From JAQUOA01 sp037443785 (GTDB lineage: Bacteria; Bacteroidota; Ignavibacteria; UBA10030; UBA8401): 64,000 nt of DNA. The notes beneath the pieces were generated by a model. The model was given only the letters and a program-made list of their open reading frames with translations. It did not search any database and was not told the DNA's origin. Each line of letters starts with the position of its first letter. Position 1 is the stretch's first letter. A program made the position numbers and the translations under genes. The stretch spans positions 1 to 64,000 of the forward strand of contig JBBINR010000002.1 of the NCBI GenBank assembly GCA_037443785.1, given 5' to 3'. This document shows, piece by piece, positions 52,770 through 61,867 of this stretch.

Positions 52770-53639
52770 TTATTTTGTATCTAAAATCAGCGGCAAACCA
52801 TCTTTTCCGCCGACGATAATGACTTTGGTGTTCTGCGAATTGGCAAGTTTTTCTGTCGCCTCTATACCTTTCCATGTCAACAGCTGTTGATTTAATCCTT
52901 GATTAACGATTTTTTGAAAATCGGAAATGCCTTGTGCTTCAATGCGTTTCCGGTCCGCTTCCTGACGCTCTTTCGTCAACACAAACTGCATTCGCTGGCT
53001 TTCCTGTTCGGCTTGTAATTTTTGTTCGATGGATGCTGCAAGACCTGTCGGCAGCCCGACGCGGCGCAGCGGTGCCGATTCGACAATAATTCCTCTATCT
53101 TGAGTTATTTTTTCCACTTCATTCATAATTAAATTTGAAAGATGTTCGCGTTCCGACGTGTACAATGCTTTGGCCTCAAAACTTGCCGTTACTCCGCGCG
53201 TTACCGAACGGAACTGCGGTTCGAGTATAATGCTTTGATAATCTTCACCGACAGTTTTATATACGTCAGCAGCTTTTTCCGGATTGAGATGATAGAGTAC
53301 GCTGACCTCCAATTGTACGGTCAATCCTTCTTTAGACGGAACATCCATCACCTCTTTCATCTCTTGCGTTTTAATCGACATCTTTATAATTCTTGCAAGC
53401 GGATTGACGAAATTAATTCCTGCCTTTAAAGTATTGTCAGAAACAGTTCCAAAAAAATCGATCACCCCTACATTGCCCGCCGGAACAACGGTGAAACAAT
53501 TTGAAAGAGCAAAAAGAAACGATGCCACGGCGACGACCATTGAAATATTTGCGGTTCCCCGTGTGTTCGGGTTTACTTGAAAGCCGCGCCATGAAAAAAA
53601 TGCAACGACGGCAACGATGAGAAAGATAATAAAGAACAT
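52770..53639 (-). CDS. Prohibitin/HflC-like SPFH-domain membrane protein
   Basis: 289 residues with GGAGG ahead of ATG. Two short hydrophobic segments (1-17 and about 28-52), then the SPFH domain (VPAGNVGVIDFFGTVSDNTL, MKEVMDVPSKEGLTVQLEVS, SVTRGVTASFEAKALYTSER) and a coiled coil (about 205-245, EQKLQAEQESQRMQFVLTKE). Ends in a region like VIIVGGKDGLPLILDTK. SPFH proteins form membrane scaffolds that help proteases such as FtsH. No nfeD or partner hflK beside it. Confidence 0.9.
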   Translation of the reverse strand: MFFIIFLIVAVVAFFSWRGFQVNPNTRGTANISMVVAVASFLFALSNCFTVVPAGNVGVIDFFGTVSDNTLKAGINFVNPLARIIKMSIKTQEMKEVMDVPSKEGLTVQLEVSVLYHLNPEKAADVYKTVGEDYQSIILEPQFRSVTRGVTASFEAKALYTSEREHLSNLIMNEVEKITQDRGIIVESAPLRRVGLPTGLAASIEQKLQAEQESQRMQFVLTKERQEADRKRIEAQGISDFQKIVNQGLNQQLLTWKGIEATEKLANSQNTKVIIVGGKDGLPLILDTK

Positions 53640-53728
53640 ATGGACCTCCGATTAGCTGTTGAGTTTGCACAGAGTGTGCGTTTACCGTTACAAAAAGTTG
53701 TTACGAAAATAGCAAAGAAGAAAATCAA

Positions 53729-54769
53729 TTACAATGAAAGTGAAAAATTGTGCTGATAAATAGCATCGGCAAGAAGCCATGGTGCATGTTTCATGGCATC
53801 AATCGTATTCATCGGATCAGGTGAAATTTGCATGAGCGAGGCCAAGCTGAGCCTTTGTGTTAGTTCATCCGGATTTCCAATCACTCTTCCGACAAAAGCA
53901 TGAACCGGTTTATTGAATTGCCGTGCACGTTTTGCAATCCCAGAAATTCCTTTGCCGAACAATGTTTGTTCATCCATCGTTCCTTCCGAAGTAATTACGA
54001 AATCACATTCGTGCAATTTTGAGTTGAAGTCCATCGCATTAAGAATAAAATCGATTCCCGAAACAATCTCTACGTTACAAAACGCGAGCAATCCGAATGC
54101 CAATCCGCCTGCGGCCCCGCTTCCGGGAATTGTGCGTAAACTTTTTCCTGTTCTCTCTTCTACACTATCTGCAAAGTTTTTTAAAATAGACTCAAGCAAA
54201 GGAAGCTGTTCTTCTTTTGCCCCTTTTTGCCGGGCAAATGTGTACGTTGCACCGTTTTCGCCCAGTAAAGGATTTGTAACATCAGACAAAATAATTGTTT
54301 TTATATTGCTCAAATCAACATCCAGCGCTTTAGACATTCCCGCGCCGCCGTCATTTGTTGCCGATCCGCCAAGACCGATCCAGATTTCGTTGCAATGGTG
54401 ATTTACTGCTTCATTGATTAATTCTCCAACGCCATGCGACGTGGACTGTAAAATCGTTTCCGGTGAAGGCGATAGCAAATGGAGTCCGATTGCTTCGGCA
54501 GATTCGATAATCGCGATGTTCTCTTTTGTCATTCCAAATCGCGCAGAAACTTTCATCGACGGAATTGGTCCAGTCACTTCTTTTTCGTAAACCGTACCAC
54601 CGAGCGCATTCATCAAACATTCCAATGTTCCATTTCCGCCGTCGGCAATTGGCAGCGCTGTAATCGACGAATCGGGAAATTTTCTTTTGAATGATTTTTG
54701 CATGATGGCCGCAATCTGCGAAGCTGAAAGCGAACCTTTCATGGCGTTGGGTGCGAGAAGAATATTCAT
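53729..54769 (-). CDS. Glycerate 2-kinase (GarK/GlxK family)
   Basis: 346 residues. N-terminal APNAMKGSLSASQIAAIMQK, then ITALPIADGGNGTLECLMNA, WIGLGGSATNDGGAGMSKAL, TIPGSGAAGGLAFGLLAFCN and DFVITSEGTMDEQTLFGKGI, all hallmarks of class-II-fold glycerate kinases. It phosphorylates glycerate to 2-phosphoglycerate, which feeds enolase; an enolase gene is 2.3 kb away on the other strand. Length is slightly below the usual 375-380, without a visible gap in motifs. Confidence 0.93.
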   Translation of the reverse strand: MNILLAPNAMKGSLSASQIAAIMQKSFKRKFPDSSITALPIADGGNGTLECLMNALGGTVYEKEVTGPIPSMKVSARFGMTKENIAIIESAEAIGLHLLSPSPETILQSTSHGVGELINEAVNHHCNEIWIGLGGSATNDGGAGMSKALDVDLSNIKTIILSDVTNPLLGENGATYTFARQKGAKEEQLPLLESILKNFADSVEERTGKSLRTIPGSGAAGGLAFGLLAFCNVEIVSGIDFILNAMDFNSKLHECDFVITSEGTMDEQTLFGKGISGIAKRARQFNKPVHAFVGRVIGNPDELTQRLSLASLMQISPDPMNTIDAMKHAPWLLADAIYQHNFSLSL

Positions 54770-54790
54770 AAAAAAACTTAACGAGAGATA

Positions 54791-54817
54791 GGTAGAATTG
54801 CAATTTGCAATTCTACC
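54791..54817. repeat. 27-bp near-perfect palindrome after the antiporter gene
   Basis: GGTAGAATTGCAA-T-TTGCAATTCTACC, 13-bp arms around a single base, 3 bp past the antiporter stop and 22 bp from the glycerate kinase start. Could be a transcript-end hairpin or an operator; no T run. Confidence 0.65.
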
Positions 54818-54819
54818 AG

Positions 54820-56316
54820 CTAATCAATTGCAGGGAAAAATGACGGATTTCTTTTTTCTTTTTGTTGAGAGATGATAGAGCGAACGACTGGTAGATTATT
54901 TTTATTGACGAGTACCAGAAGTGTGTCTCCCTCTTCAATATTGGTACCTCCGCTCGGGACAATAAAATTGTCATCGCGATTGATTAAGACAACAAGACTG
55001 TCGGCGGGCATGCCAAGTTCGACAATTGATTTTCCAATAACTTGTGAATTCATCGGGATCATCAAATCGATGAGCTGGGTATCGACATTTCCTTGCGGTT
55101 CAAACTCAATAGGATATGAGTGTTTTTTGTGCACCGGCATTTCAAGATGGAGCCATTTAGCAACGGCAGGCATAGACCATCCTTGAAACAGCGCTGACGT
55201 CAGCACGATGAAAAAAACAATATTGAAGACAACAATCGCATCGGGAGTTTTGGCGAGAAGAGGAAACGTTGCAAGAATAATCGGCACCGCGCCACGTAAT
55301 CCAACCCATGATATAAATGTTTTTTCTTTCAAGGTAAATGTACTGAATGCAAGCGAAAGGAATACTCCCGCAGGGCGCGCAATAAAAATAAGAAAGAGAG
55401 AGATTGCGATTCCGCTGCCGATAATTGGAACAAGCTGATGAGGAAAAACAAACAGACCCATAGTAAGAAACATCGCAATCTGTCCGAGCCAGCTAAGGCC
55501 GTCAAAGAAACGAAGCAAACTTTTCTTTTGGATGAAATCACTATTGCCGACGATTAAACCTGCAACATAAATTGCGAGAAAACCGCTGCCGTCAACAAGC
55601 GTTGTGATGGCAAAAATAAATCCTGCGTACGCAACAGCAAAGACGGGATAAATTCCTTCGTACGGAAATTTCAATTTGTTTAAAATCAGCACCATGGCTT
55701 TTGCGAGACCAAATCCGAAGAGTGCACCGATTCCCATTTGATACACGAAAAGAAGAAGAATATCCGTCCATGTTGTATTTGGGGAGATGAGTAGTTGCAA
55801 CGTCCCGATAGTTAAAAATATTGCCATCGGGTCGTTGCTTCCCGATTCCATTTCCAGCAGCGGTTTCAAATTTCCTTTTAAAGAAACATTTTTTGATCGA
55901 AGAACGGAAAAAACCGCCGCCGCATCGGTTGAAGAAATGATAGCGCCAAGGAGCAATCCATTGAGGAATGAAAGGTGGTAGACGTACACCATGAACAGTG
56001 CAACGGAAATTGCCGTAACAAAAACGCCAACCGTTGCAAGAATGCTTGCTTCTTTGACAATCGGCTTGGCTTCGCTCCATTTTGTATCTAATCCGCCCGC
56101 AAACAAAATAAAAATGAGCGACATGATGCCGATGGATTGAGCAAGTTTTGCGTCATCGAAAAATAATCCGCCGGGACCGTCAGATCCGGCAAGCATCCCG
56201 ATGCCGAGAAACAGCAGCAGTGTGGGTACGCCGAGGTTATCAGAAAATTTTGCAATGGCAATGCTCAACAAAATGAGCATTGATGCGATTAAAATGAAAT
56301 ATTCGAATGAAATCAT
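54820..56316 (-). CDS. Potassium/proton (or sodium/proton) antiporter, NhaP2/CvrA type
   Basis: About 498 residues from the ATG at 56316, which opens the first membrane helix (MISFEYFILIASMLILLSIA); the longer frame begins at a TTG with no ribosome site. Twelve to thirteen hydrophobic helices with GIGMLAGSDGPGG, GAIISSTDAAAVFSVL (ion-binding Asp region), MESGSNDPMAIFLTIGTLQL and SWVGLRGAVPIILATFPLL. Soluble C-terminal TrkA-C-like domain about 410-490 (IGKSIVELGMPADSLVVLIN, GTNIEEGDTLLVLVN). The C-terminal domain may sense a nucleotide, as in related CPA1 exchangers. Confidence 0.92.
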   Translation of the reverse strand: MISFEYFILIASMLILLSIAIAKFSDNLGVPTLLLFLGIGMLAGSDGPGGLFFDDAKLAQSIGIMSLIFILFAGGLDTKWSEAKPIVKEASILATVGVFVTAISVALFMVYVYHLSFLNGLLLGAIISSTDAAAVFSVLRSKNVSLKGNLKPLLEMESGSNDPMAIFLTIGTLQLLISPNTTWTDILLLFVYQMGIGALFGFGLAKAMVLILNKLKFPYEGIYPVFAVAYAGFIFAITTLVDGSGFLAIYVAGLIVGNSDFIQKKSLLRFFDGLSWLGQIAMFLTMGLFVFPHQLVPIIGSGIAISLFLIFIARPAGVFLSLAFSTFTLKEKTFISWVGLRGAVPIILATFPLLAKTPDAIVVFNIVFFIVLTSALFQGWSMPAVAKWLHLEMPVHKKHSYPIEFEPQGNVDTQLIDLMIPMNSQVIGKSIVELGMPADSLVVLINRDDNFIVPSGGTNIEEGDTLLVLVNKNNLPVVRSIISQQKEKRNPSFFPAID

Positions 56317-56351
56317 TACCGTAAAACTACGATATTCTTTCAAAGGTGCAA

Positions 56352-56392
56352 GCAAAAAACAAAAACGGCATCAAGCTGGTATCGATGCCGTT
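56352..56392 (-). terminator. Intrinsic terminator of the VOC gene
   Basis: AACGGCATC (56364-56372) and GATGCCGTT (56384-56392); on the minus strand the stem is followed by TTTGTTTTTTG. 54 bp downstream of the VOC stop. Confidence 0.75.
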
Positions 56393-56445
56393 ACGTATCA
56401 TCGTGAAATCCGCATGAAGCATCACTCAAATTTTATGAATCCATT

Positions 56446-56814
56446 TTATATCGTCTGCTTTCCGAAATGAAGAAGATGTCCGTTGCAGTCACGGATGGCA
56501 AATTCTCTCATGCCGTAATCAAAGGTTTGAATCGGCAGTTCAATTTCCATGATTCCTTTTATTTCTTCCCACACCGCGTCTACATTGGTTGGATATAAGT
56601 AGAGGGAACTTTTTACCGCCTCTTTTGGTGAAGCCGTTTGAGTTGTGAACATGATCTCGACATTCTCTCGTTTTATATTTGCCCACGTTGGATGATGAGA
56701 ATCCGGATAAAGCTCTATAAGTTGAAAGCCAAGTTTATTTGTGTAGAAGTCTATTGTTTGCGTAAGATTGAGTGTCTCAAGCATTGGAATGCAGCCGGTA
56801 AGTTGGTACGTCAT
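56446..56814 (-). CDS. Glyoxalase/VOC superfamily protein
   Basis: 122 residues, one vicinal-oxygen-chelate domain: GCIPMLETLNLTQTIDFYTN, LGFQLIELYPDSHHPTWANI, VEIMFTTQTASP, SLYLYPTNVDAVWEEIKG, FDYGMREFAIRDCNGHLLHF. Putative metal ligands are H, E or D at the VOC positions (final HFG; FAIRDCNG). Members include dioxygenases, glyoxalase and bleomycin-binding proteins; the short loops suit the last type. Substrate unknown. Confidence 0.85.
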   Translation of the reverse strand: MTYQLTGCIPMLETLNLTQTIDFYTNKLGFQLIELYPDSHHPTWANIKRENVEIMFTTQTASPKEAVKSSLYLYPTNVDAVWEEIKGIMEIELPIQTFDYGMREFAIRDCNGHLLHFGKQTI

Positions 56815-57071
56815 AAGATCACCGATAGGATGTTAGAGGTGTAATAAAGTAGGAGAGTTTTCCTCCGATAGCAACCTGAAAAAGTATCAACAAAAGGTCA
56901 ATTATACTCACCATTATCAAAATGACAATTATTTTGATTAAATTTTGCCCACCTTCTCAATATTTCTCGCTTTGCATTTTCAGCAAAATTTCGGTTAATT
57001 GTCGCATCACAATTAATTTCCTTTCACCAAAAATTTGAATTTTTAGAATCAAAAAAGAAATTGGAGTAACC

Positions 57072-58361
57072 ATGTCTATAATTAATGATATTTGGGCTCG
57101 CGAAATTATGGATTCTCGCGGCAATCCCACTGTAGAGGTTGATGTTGAACTTGAAGACGGAACAATCGGCCGGGCAGCGGTGCCAAGCGGTGCTTCCACC
57201 GGCGAACATGAAGCGGTTGAATTGCGCGACGAGGATAAGAACCGTTATCTCGGTAAAGGCGTTTTAAAAGCAGTTGAAAATGTGAACAACATTATTGCTG
57301 AAGAGTTGACCGGATTTGATGCGCAAGATCAAGTGGGAATCGATAAATTAATGATCGAGCTCGATGGCACGCATAACAAAGCTAAACTTGGTGCCAATGC
57401 AATGCTTGCAGTTTCTCTGGCAACGGCAAAAGCAGCGGCAAATTATTTTAATGTTCCGCTCTATCGCTACATCGGCGGCACGAATGCGAAGACGCTTCCG
57501 ACGCCGATGATGAATATCATCAATGGCGGACGTCATGCTGATAACAATGTCGACTTTCAGGAATTCATGATTATGCCGGTAAATGCACCGACATTTGCTG
57601 AAGCACTGCGCATGGGGGCTGAAGTATTTCATACTTTAAAAGGCGTGTTAAAGAAAAAGGGGTATAATACGGCCGTTGGCGACGAAGGCGGATTCGCACC
57701 AAGTTTAAAATCCAACGAAGAAGCATTGCAAGTAATTATGGAAGCAATTGAAAAAGCAGGATACAAACCGGGACAGGATGTCTTCATCGCGCTCGATCCG
57801 GCAGCAAGTGAAATGTATCAGGAAGATGGAAAGTATTTATTTTATAAATCGACGCAGAAAAAATTCACAGCGGAGCAGATGGTTGCGTATTGGAAAAAAT
57901 GGGTCGATAATTATCCGATTATTTCTCTTGAAGATGGCATGGCAGAAAATGATTGGAAAGGATGGAAACTTCTTACCGATACGATTGGAAACAAAACGCA
58001 ATTAGTTGGCGATGATCTGTTTGTGACCAACACAGAATTTTTAAGCAGGGGAATTAAAGAAGGCGTTGCGAATTCCATTTTGATTAAAGTGAACCAGATC
58101 GGAACATTGACCGAAACACTTGATGCAATTGAAATGGCAAAACGAGCACACTACACCGCAATTATCAGCCACCGTTCCGGTGAAACCGAAGATGCAACCA
58201 TCGCGGATATTGCCGTTGCGACGAATGCCGGCCAAATTAAAACCGGTTCAACATCACGCACGGATCGTATTGCAAAATACAATCAATTACTTCGCATCGA
58301 AGAAGAACTCGATACGAACGGATTGTATGCAGGCATTAATGCATTTAACGTGAAACGATAA
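57072..58361 (+). CDS. eno: Enolase
   Basis: 429 residues, GGAG ahead of ATG. It converts 2-phosphoglycerate to phosphoenolpyruvate. MDSRGNPTVEVDVELEDG, PSGASTGEHEAVELRD, GDEGGFAPSL, the metal ligands in ALDPAASEMY, ISLEDGMAENDW and QLVGDDLFVTN, catalytic K339 (SILIKVNQIGTLTET), and SHRSGETEDATIADIAVATN are all present. Single-copy housekeeping gene. A hairpin separates it from the mutase gene, suggesting partial read-through. Confidence 0.97.
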   Translation: MSIINDIWAREIMDSRGNPTVEVDVELEDGTIGRAAVPSGASTGEHEAVELRDEDKNRYLGKGVLKAVENVNNIIAEELTGFDAQDQVGIDKLMIELDGTHNKAKLGANAMLAVSLATAKAAANYFNVPLYRYIGGTNAKTLPTPMMNIINGGRHADNNVDFQEFMIMPVNAPTFAEALRMGAEVFHTLKGVLKKKGYNTAVGDEGGFAPSLKSNEEALQVIMEAIEKAGYKPGQDVFIALDPAASEMYQEDGKYLFYKSTQKKFTAEQMVAYWKKWVDNYPIISLEDGMAENDWKGWKLLTDTIGNKTQLVGDDLFVTNTEFLSRGIKEGVANSILIKVNQIGTLTETLDAIEMAKRAHYTAIISHRSGETEDATIADIAVATNAGQIKTGSTSRTDRIAKYNQLLRIEEELDTNGLYAGINAFNVKR

Positions 58362-58366
58362 TATAT

Positions 58367-58403
58367 GATTGCCACAGGTTCAATTGGTGAATCTGTGGCA
58401 ATT
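58367..58403 (+). terminator. Hairpin between eno and the mutase gene
   Basis: ATTGCCACAG (58368-58377) pairs with CTGTGGCAAT (58393-58402), extended by TTC/GAA. 6 bp after the eno stop; no strong T run, so an attenuator or mRNA stabiliser is possible. Confidence 0.6.
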
Positions 58404-58447
58404 GAAATCTCAACGACTGACATATTTAACTACTCAACAACTGACTT

Positions 58448-59851
58448 ATGGCTCAAATAAAATTTGGAACTGACGGCTGGCGCGGAGTGATTGCAGAAGA
58501 TTTTACATTTGCGAATGTTCAAAAAGTTGCTCTTGCTACGGGGCGGTATTTTAAAAAACATCCAAAAGTTAAAAATGGATTCGTGATCGGATACGATGCG
58601 CGGTTTTTATCAAAAGAATTTGCCCATGCATCGGCGCAAGTGATCGCATCTGTCGGTGTAAAAGTATTATTGTCCGAAAAAATTTCGCCGACGCAAATGG
58701 TATCGCTTGGCGTGGTGAAAAAGAAAGCGGCGGGCGGAGTTGTTATTACGGCGAGCCACAACCCTGCAAAATATAATGGATTCAAGATTAAAGGCGATTT
58801 CGGCGGTCCTGCGCACCCGGAATTGGTGGCCGAAGTGGAGAAAGAACTTGCTCCGCTGCAGGATGTAACGACACTCCCGATCGAACTGAAGCCGTTTGAT
58901 GAATTAATAAAAAGTAAAATGATTCAATTCATCGATCTGACAAAAATTTATGTTGATGATGTATCTACAAAGATTGAATTCGATCTCATTAAAGCAACGC
59001 GCGTCAAAATTTTGCATGATGCAATGCATGGTGCCGGCATGGGAATTCCAGAATTATTTTTGCCGAAAATTGGAACGATCCGCAGCGATTACAATCCTTC
59101 ATTTGGTACAACCAATCCTGAGCCGCTTCCGCAAAATACGGAAGAGTTAAGCGTCGAAATCCGCTCCGGAAAATATCATATGGGTTTTGCAACGGATGGA
59201 GATGCTGATCGTGTCGGTGCAGTCGATGAAAAAGGAAATTTTGTCGATTCACATCGCATTATGGCAATTCTTTTGAAATATCTCATTGAGCGAAAACATT
59301 TCAAAGGTGCGGTAGCGAAATCGCTTTCAGTAACGGAATTAATCCCGAAGATGTGCAAAAAATACGGGTTGGAATTGCTCGAAACTCCGGTTGGCTTTAA
59401 ATATCTCTGCAAATTAATGACGGAGCGCGATATTATCATTGCTGGTGAAGAAAGTGGCGGCATTGCCATTAAAGGGCACCTTCCTGAGCGTGATGGAATA
59501 TTTATCGGTTTTATGCTGGCAGAGGTGATGGCAGTACGTCGAAAAAAATTGAGCGAGCTTGTGAAGGAATTGTTCGATGAATTCGGTGAACATCATTTTA
59601 GCCGTATCGACAAGCATTTGACACAAGAACACAAAGAAAAAGTAATGAAATTTTTTACATCAAAACCAAAGAAGGTCGGTTCCTTTGTCGTTGAAAAAAT
59701 TGATACAACGGATGGCGTAAAATTGTACACGAAAGATGGTTGGATGCTTATTCGCGCATCCGGAACAGAGCCATTAATTCGGTTCTACGCAGAAGCAAAC
59801 AGTCCAAAAAAAGTTCAAGCAATGTTGAAAGCGGCAACAACCATTTCGTGA
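58448..59851 (+). CDS. Phosphoglucomutase/phosphomannomutase family enzyme
   Basis: 467 residues. Phosphohexomutase fold with the phosphoserine S103 (ITASHNPAKYNGFKI), metal loop DGDADR (250-255), sugar-binding GEESGGIAIKG and phosphate-binding RASGTEPLIRFYAE. The opening IKFGTDGWRGVIAEDFT is typical of the PGM/PMM alpha-D-phosphohexomutase branch near phosphoglucosamine mutase, but the metal-loop context does not decide between glucose, mannose and glucosamine substrates. Next to enolase and a GalT-like gene, so it may link sugar-1-phosphate metabolism. Confidence 0.93.
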   Translation: MAQIKFGTDGWRGVIAEDFTFANVQKVALATGRYFKKHPKVKNGFVIGYDARFLSKEFAHASAQVIASVGVKVLLSEKISPTQMVSLGVVKKKAAGGVVITASHNPAKYNGFKIKGDFGGPAHPELVAEVEKELAPLQDVTTLPIELKPFDELIKSKMIQFIDLTKIYVDDVSTKIEFDLIKATRVKILHDAMHGAGMGIPELFLPKIGTIRSDYNPSFGTTNPEPLPQNTEELSVEIRSGKYHMGFATDGDADRVGAVDEKGNFVDSHRIMAILLKYLIERKHFKGAVAKSLSVTELIPKMCKKYGLELLETPVGFKYLCKLMTERDIIIAGEESGGIAIKGHLPERDGIFIGFMLAEVMAVRRKKLSELVKELFDEFGEHHFSRIDKHLTQEHKEKVMKFFTSKPKKVGSFVVEKIDTTDGVKLYTKDGWMLIRASGTEPLIRFYAEANSPKKVQAMLKAATTIS

Positions 59852-59905
59852 TTCACCGTAATCCCACAGGCGCCATGCCTGTGAGATTTTTCGAAGGGAG
59901 AATCT

Positions 59906-61231
59906 ATGTTCCCCCGCAACCACAGTTCCTATTATAACGTTATGCCTGATGGGACGGTGAAGCAAATTAATCCGTTTACCGGTGCAGAAGTATGGGCAGT
60001 GCCGGGTAGAGGCGATAAACCAATCTCCAACGAAATTTCCCCGGCTACAAAAAAAATTGATCGGCACGATCCGGAAGATTATTGCAGCTTCTGTTGCTCG
60101 CGCTACTACGAAGTGTCCCCCGAAAAATCCCGTTTAGTGAAAATCGATAATCGATACGAAACATTGTATCATCTTTCTCCTGATAAATATAATGATACCG
60201 TGGCGGAATTTCGTCGAACCGGAAATCTTTTCGAAATTCTCACAATCGATTATTGGAAAAAAAATTACAGTTATCGTTTGAATAACACGTTGATGAAATG
60301 GCGTGATGAATATGTGATGAATCCGAAGGGTACTGAGCATATTAACAATATTCTCCATTTTAAAATGTTGCGTTCTGGGAAAACGGAAGAGCAAATTCGT
60401 CGGAAAGCAGCGTATGATAAGCTGAATATGATCGATGCATTTTTCGGCGGGTGTCATGAATTGATTATTGCAAAACCTCATTACGGCGCAACAGCAGAAT
60501 ATGAAACTCAGTTATGTTCATCGGGAGAATTAACACCGGAAGAGCACTTTCAATATTTTGAATTTACGATTGAAGCGATGCGCGATATGCTTGAGTATAA
60601 TCGATATATCCGATACATCAGTATTTTTCAAAATTGGCTTTATGCCGCCGGTGCATCGGTTGATCATTTACACAAACAAGTGTGCGGATTGGATGAATGG
60701 GGTGCGTCGATTACCGAACAGATTCACATGGTTCGAGAAGATCCGAATGTATTCAATGAACTTGGGGCAAATTTAGCGTCGCAAAATAACCTCGTCTTTG
60801 CAGAAAACGATTATGCCATTGCGTTCGTCGGCATTGGACACCGCTTTCCAACAATTGAAATTTATTCGAAGTCATATTATTCCAGACCGTACGAACAAAC
60901 TGCCGAGGAAGTGCGTGGGATGAGTGATATGATTCATGCATGCCATGTTGCGCTTGGTTCCCAGGTTTCCTGTAATGAGGAATGGTACTACACACCCGTT
61001 GATGCAGTATACAAAATGCCGTGGCATATTTATTTAAAATTGCGGACGAATGTACCTGCTGGATTTGAAGGCGGTACAAGTATTTATATCAATCCGCTGA
61101 CGCCGATTGATTTGCGAGATAAGATCGTTCCTCGAATGTATCAGCTTCGGACCGAAGGAAAGATCTCCAAAATTTTTATTGCTGAAGAATGTAAGCTTCC
61201 GCCAAATCCACTGAAGTACTATTTGAGATAA
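59906..61231 (+). CDS. GalT/HIT-like protein of the DUF4921 type
   Basis: 441 residues, good ribosome site (GGGAGA). Opening MPDGTVKQINPFTGAEVWAVPGRG, a Cys cluster C60/C63/C64 (DYCSFCCSRYYE) that may bind zinc, and a histidine-triad-like site at H254/H256 (GASVDHLHKQVCG). The last resembles the catalytic HPHxQ of galactose-1-phosphate uridylyltransferase, here with Leu for Pro. Also WYYTPVDAVYKMPWHIYLKL near the C-terminus. I assign DUF4921 from memory of its opening motif. Function may be nucleotide transfer to a sugar phosphate, in keeping with the preceding mutase gene, but this is inference. Confidence 0.7.
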   Translation: MFPRNHSSYYNVMPDGTVKQINPFTGAEVWAVPGRGDKPISNEISPATKKIDRHDPEDYCSFCCSRYYEVSPEKSRLVKIDNRYETLYHLSPDKYNDTVAEFRRTGNLFEILTIDYWKKNYSYRLNNTLMKWRDEYVMNPKGTEHINNILHFKMLRSGKTEEQIRRKAAYDKLNMIDAFFGGCHELIIAKPHYGATAEYETQLCSSGELTPEEHFQYFEFTIEAMRDMLEYNRYIRYISIFQNWLYAAGASVDHLHKQVCGLDEWGASITEQIHMVREDPNVFNELGANLASQNNLVFAENDYAIAFVGIGHRFPTIEIYSKSYYSRPYEQTAEEVRGMSDMIHACHVALGSQVSCNEEWYYTPVDAVYKMPWHIYLKLRTNVPAGFEGGTSIYINPLTPIDLRDKIVPRMYQLRTEGKISKIFIAEECKLPPNPLKYYLR

Positions 61232-61238
61232 AAAACGG

Positions 61239-61623
61239 TTATCGGCTAAATTTATAGCCCGACGTGTGTACGGTGAGAAGATGTTTTGGTTTGGCGGGAT
61301 TTTTTTTCGATCATTTTTCGCAAATTCAAAATATAATTATCGACCGTCCTCGTTGTCGGAGTTTTTTCATATCCCCAAATATCGTCAAGCCGTTGTGATC
61401 GTGAGATCATTTCACCTTCATGCTGCAGAAAATACTGCATCAGTCTGAATTCTCTGGCGCTGAAATCAAGAATTGTCTTTCCTTTTTTTGCTTCTTGTTT
61501 GATAAAATCAAAATGCAGTTCATCGAATGAACATTCATCAATTAGATCCGTTCGATGACCGTTTCGCCGCAGGAGTGCATGAATACGAGCGATCAATTCT
61601 TTCTTTCCAAAAGGTTTTGTCAA
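61239..61623 (-). pseudogene. OmpR/PhoB-type response regulator fragment, truncated and frameshifted
   Basis: The minus strand encodes the end of a receiver domain (TKPFGKKELIARIHALLRR) and a winged-helix DNA-binding domain (LDFSAREFRLMQYFLQHEGE, SRSQRLDDIWGYEKT, TRTVDNYILNLRKMI). The first codon is TTG, and about 100 residues of receiver, with its phospho-Asp, are missing; upstream sequence in that frame is unrelated. After MIE a run of eight A puts the frame out: it reads KKSRQTKTSSH to a stop at 61252. With seven A it would read KNPAKPKHLLTVHTSGYKFS, the standard ending, with a stop at 61239. Non-functional or mis-sequenced. Confidence 0.85.
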
Positions 61624-61810
61624 AGGCGTTTGGTGCAGGTTATGTGTTGCGGTATTCAGAGGATATTTCTGCGCTTGTGGGCGTACAAGTGATGTTTATT
61701 CGAGATTCTAAAATCAGTTCTATTGTTGAACGCCAATTTTTGATTTGTGTCAGTGTGATATTTAATCCGTATGCGAAAAGTGGGAAGTAAAAACAACATC
61801 AAAAAATTTC

Positions 61811-61839
61811 TTGACATTAAAGTTAATATTTACTAAACT
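61811..61839 (+). promoter_or_regulatory. Promoter of the TetR gene
   Basis: Consensus -35 TTGACA (61811-61816), 17-base spacer, -10 TAAACT (61834-61839), 29 bp before the ATG. The -10 sits inside the inverted-repeat operator. Confidence 0.65.
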
Positions 61840-61852
61840 ATGTTCAGTAAAT
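61828..61852. promoter_or_regulatory. TetR operator, site 1
   Basis: 25-bp inverted repeat ATTTACTAAAC-TAT-GTTCAGTAAAT with 11-bp arms and one mismatch, overlapping the tetR -10 box. Its core CTAAAC-N3-GTTCA recurs ahead of the downstream receptor gene. TetR proteins usually bind such sites as dimers, so autorepression is expected. Confidence 0.75.
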
Positions 61853-61867
61853 AATCAAAGTTAATAA

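Noticed and set aside
53729..54769. Truncated glycerate kinase
   Set aside because: The protein is about 30 residues shorter than some relatives, but all family motifs are present in order and the start is intact, so it is taken as complete.
61527..61790. Plus-strand ORF of 87 residues opposite the response regulator fragment
   Set aside because: It overlaps a recognisable DNA-binding regulator on the other strand and lacks motifs or a ribosome site.
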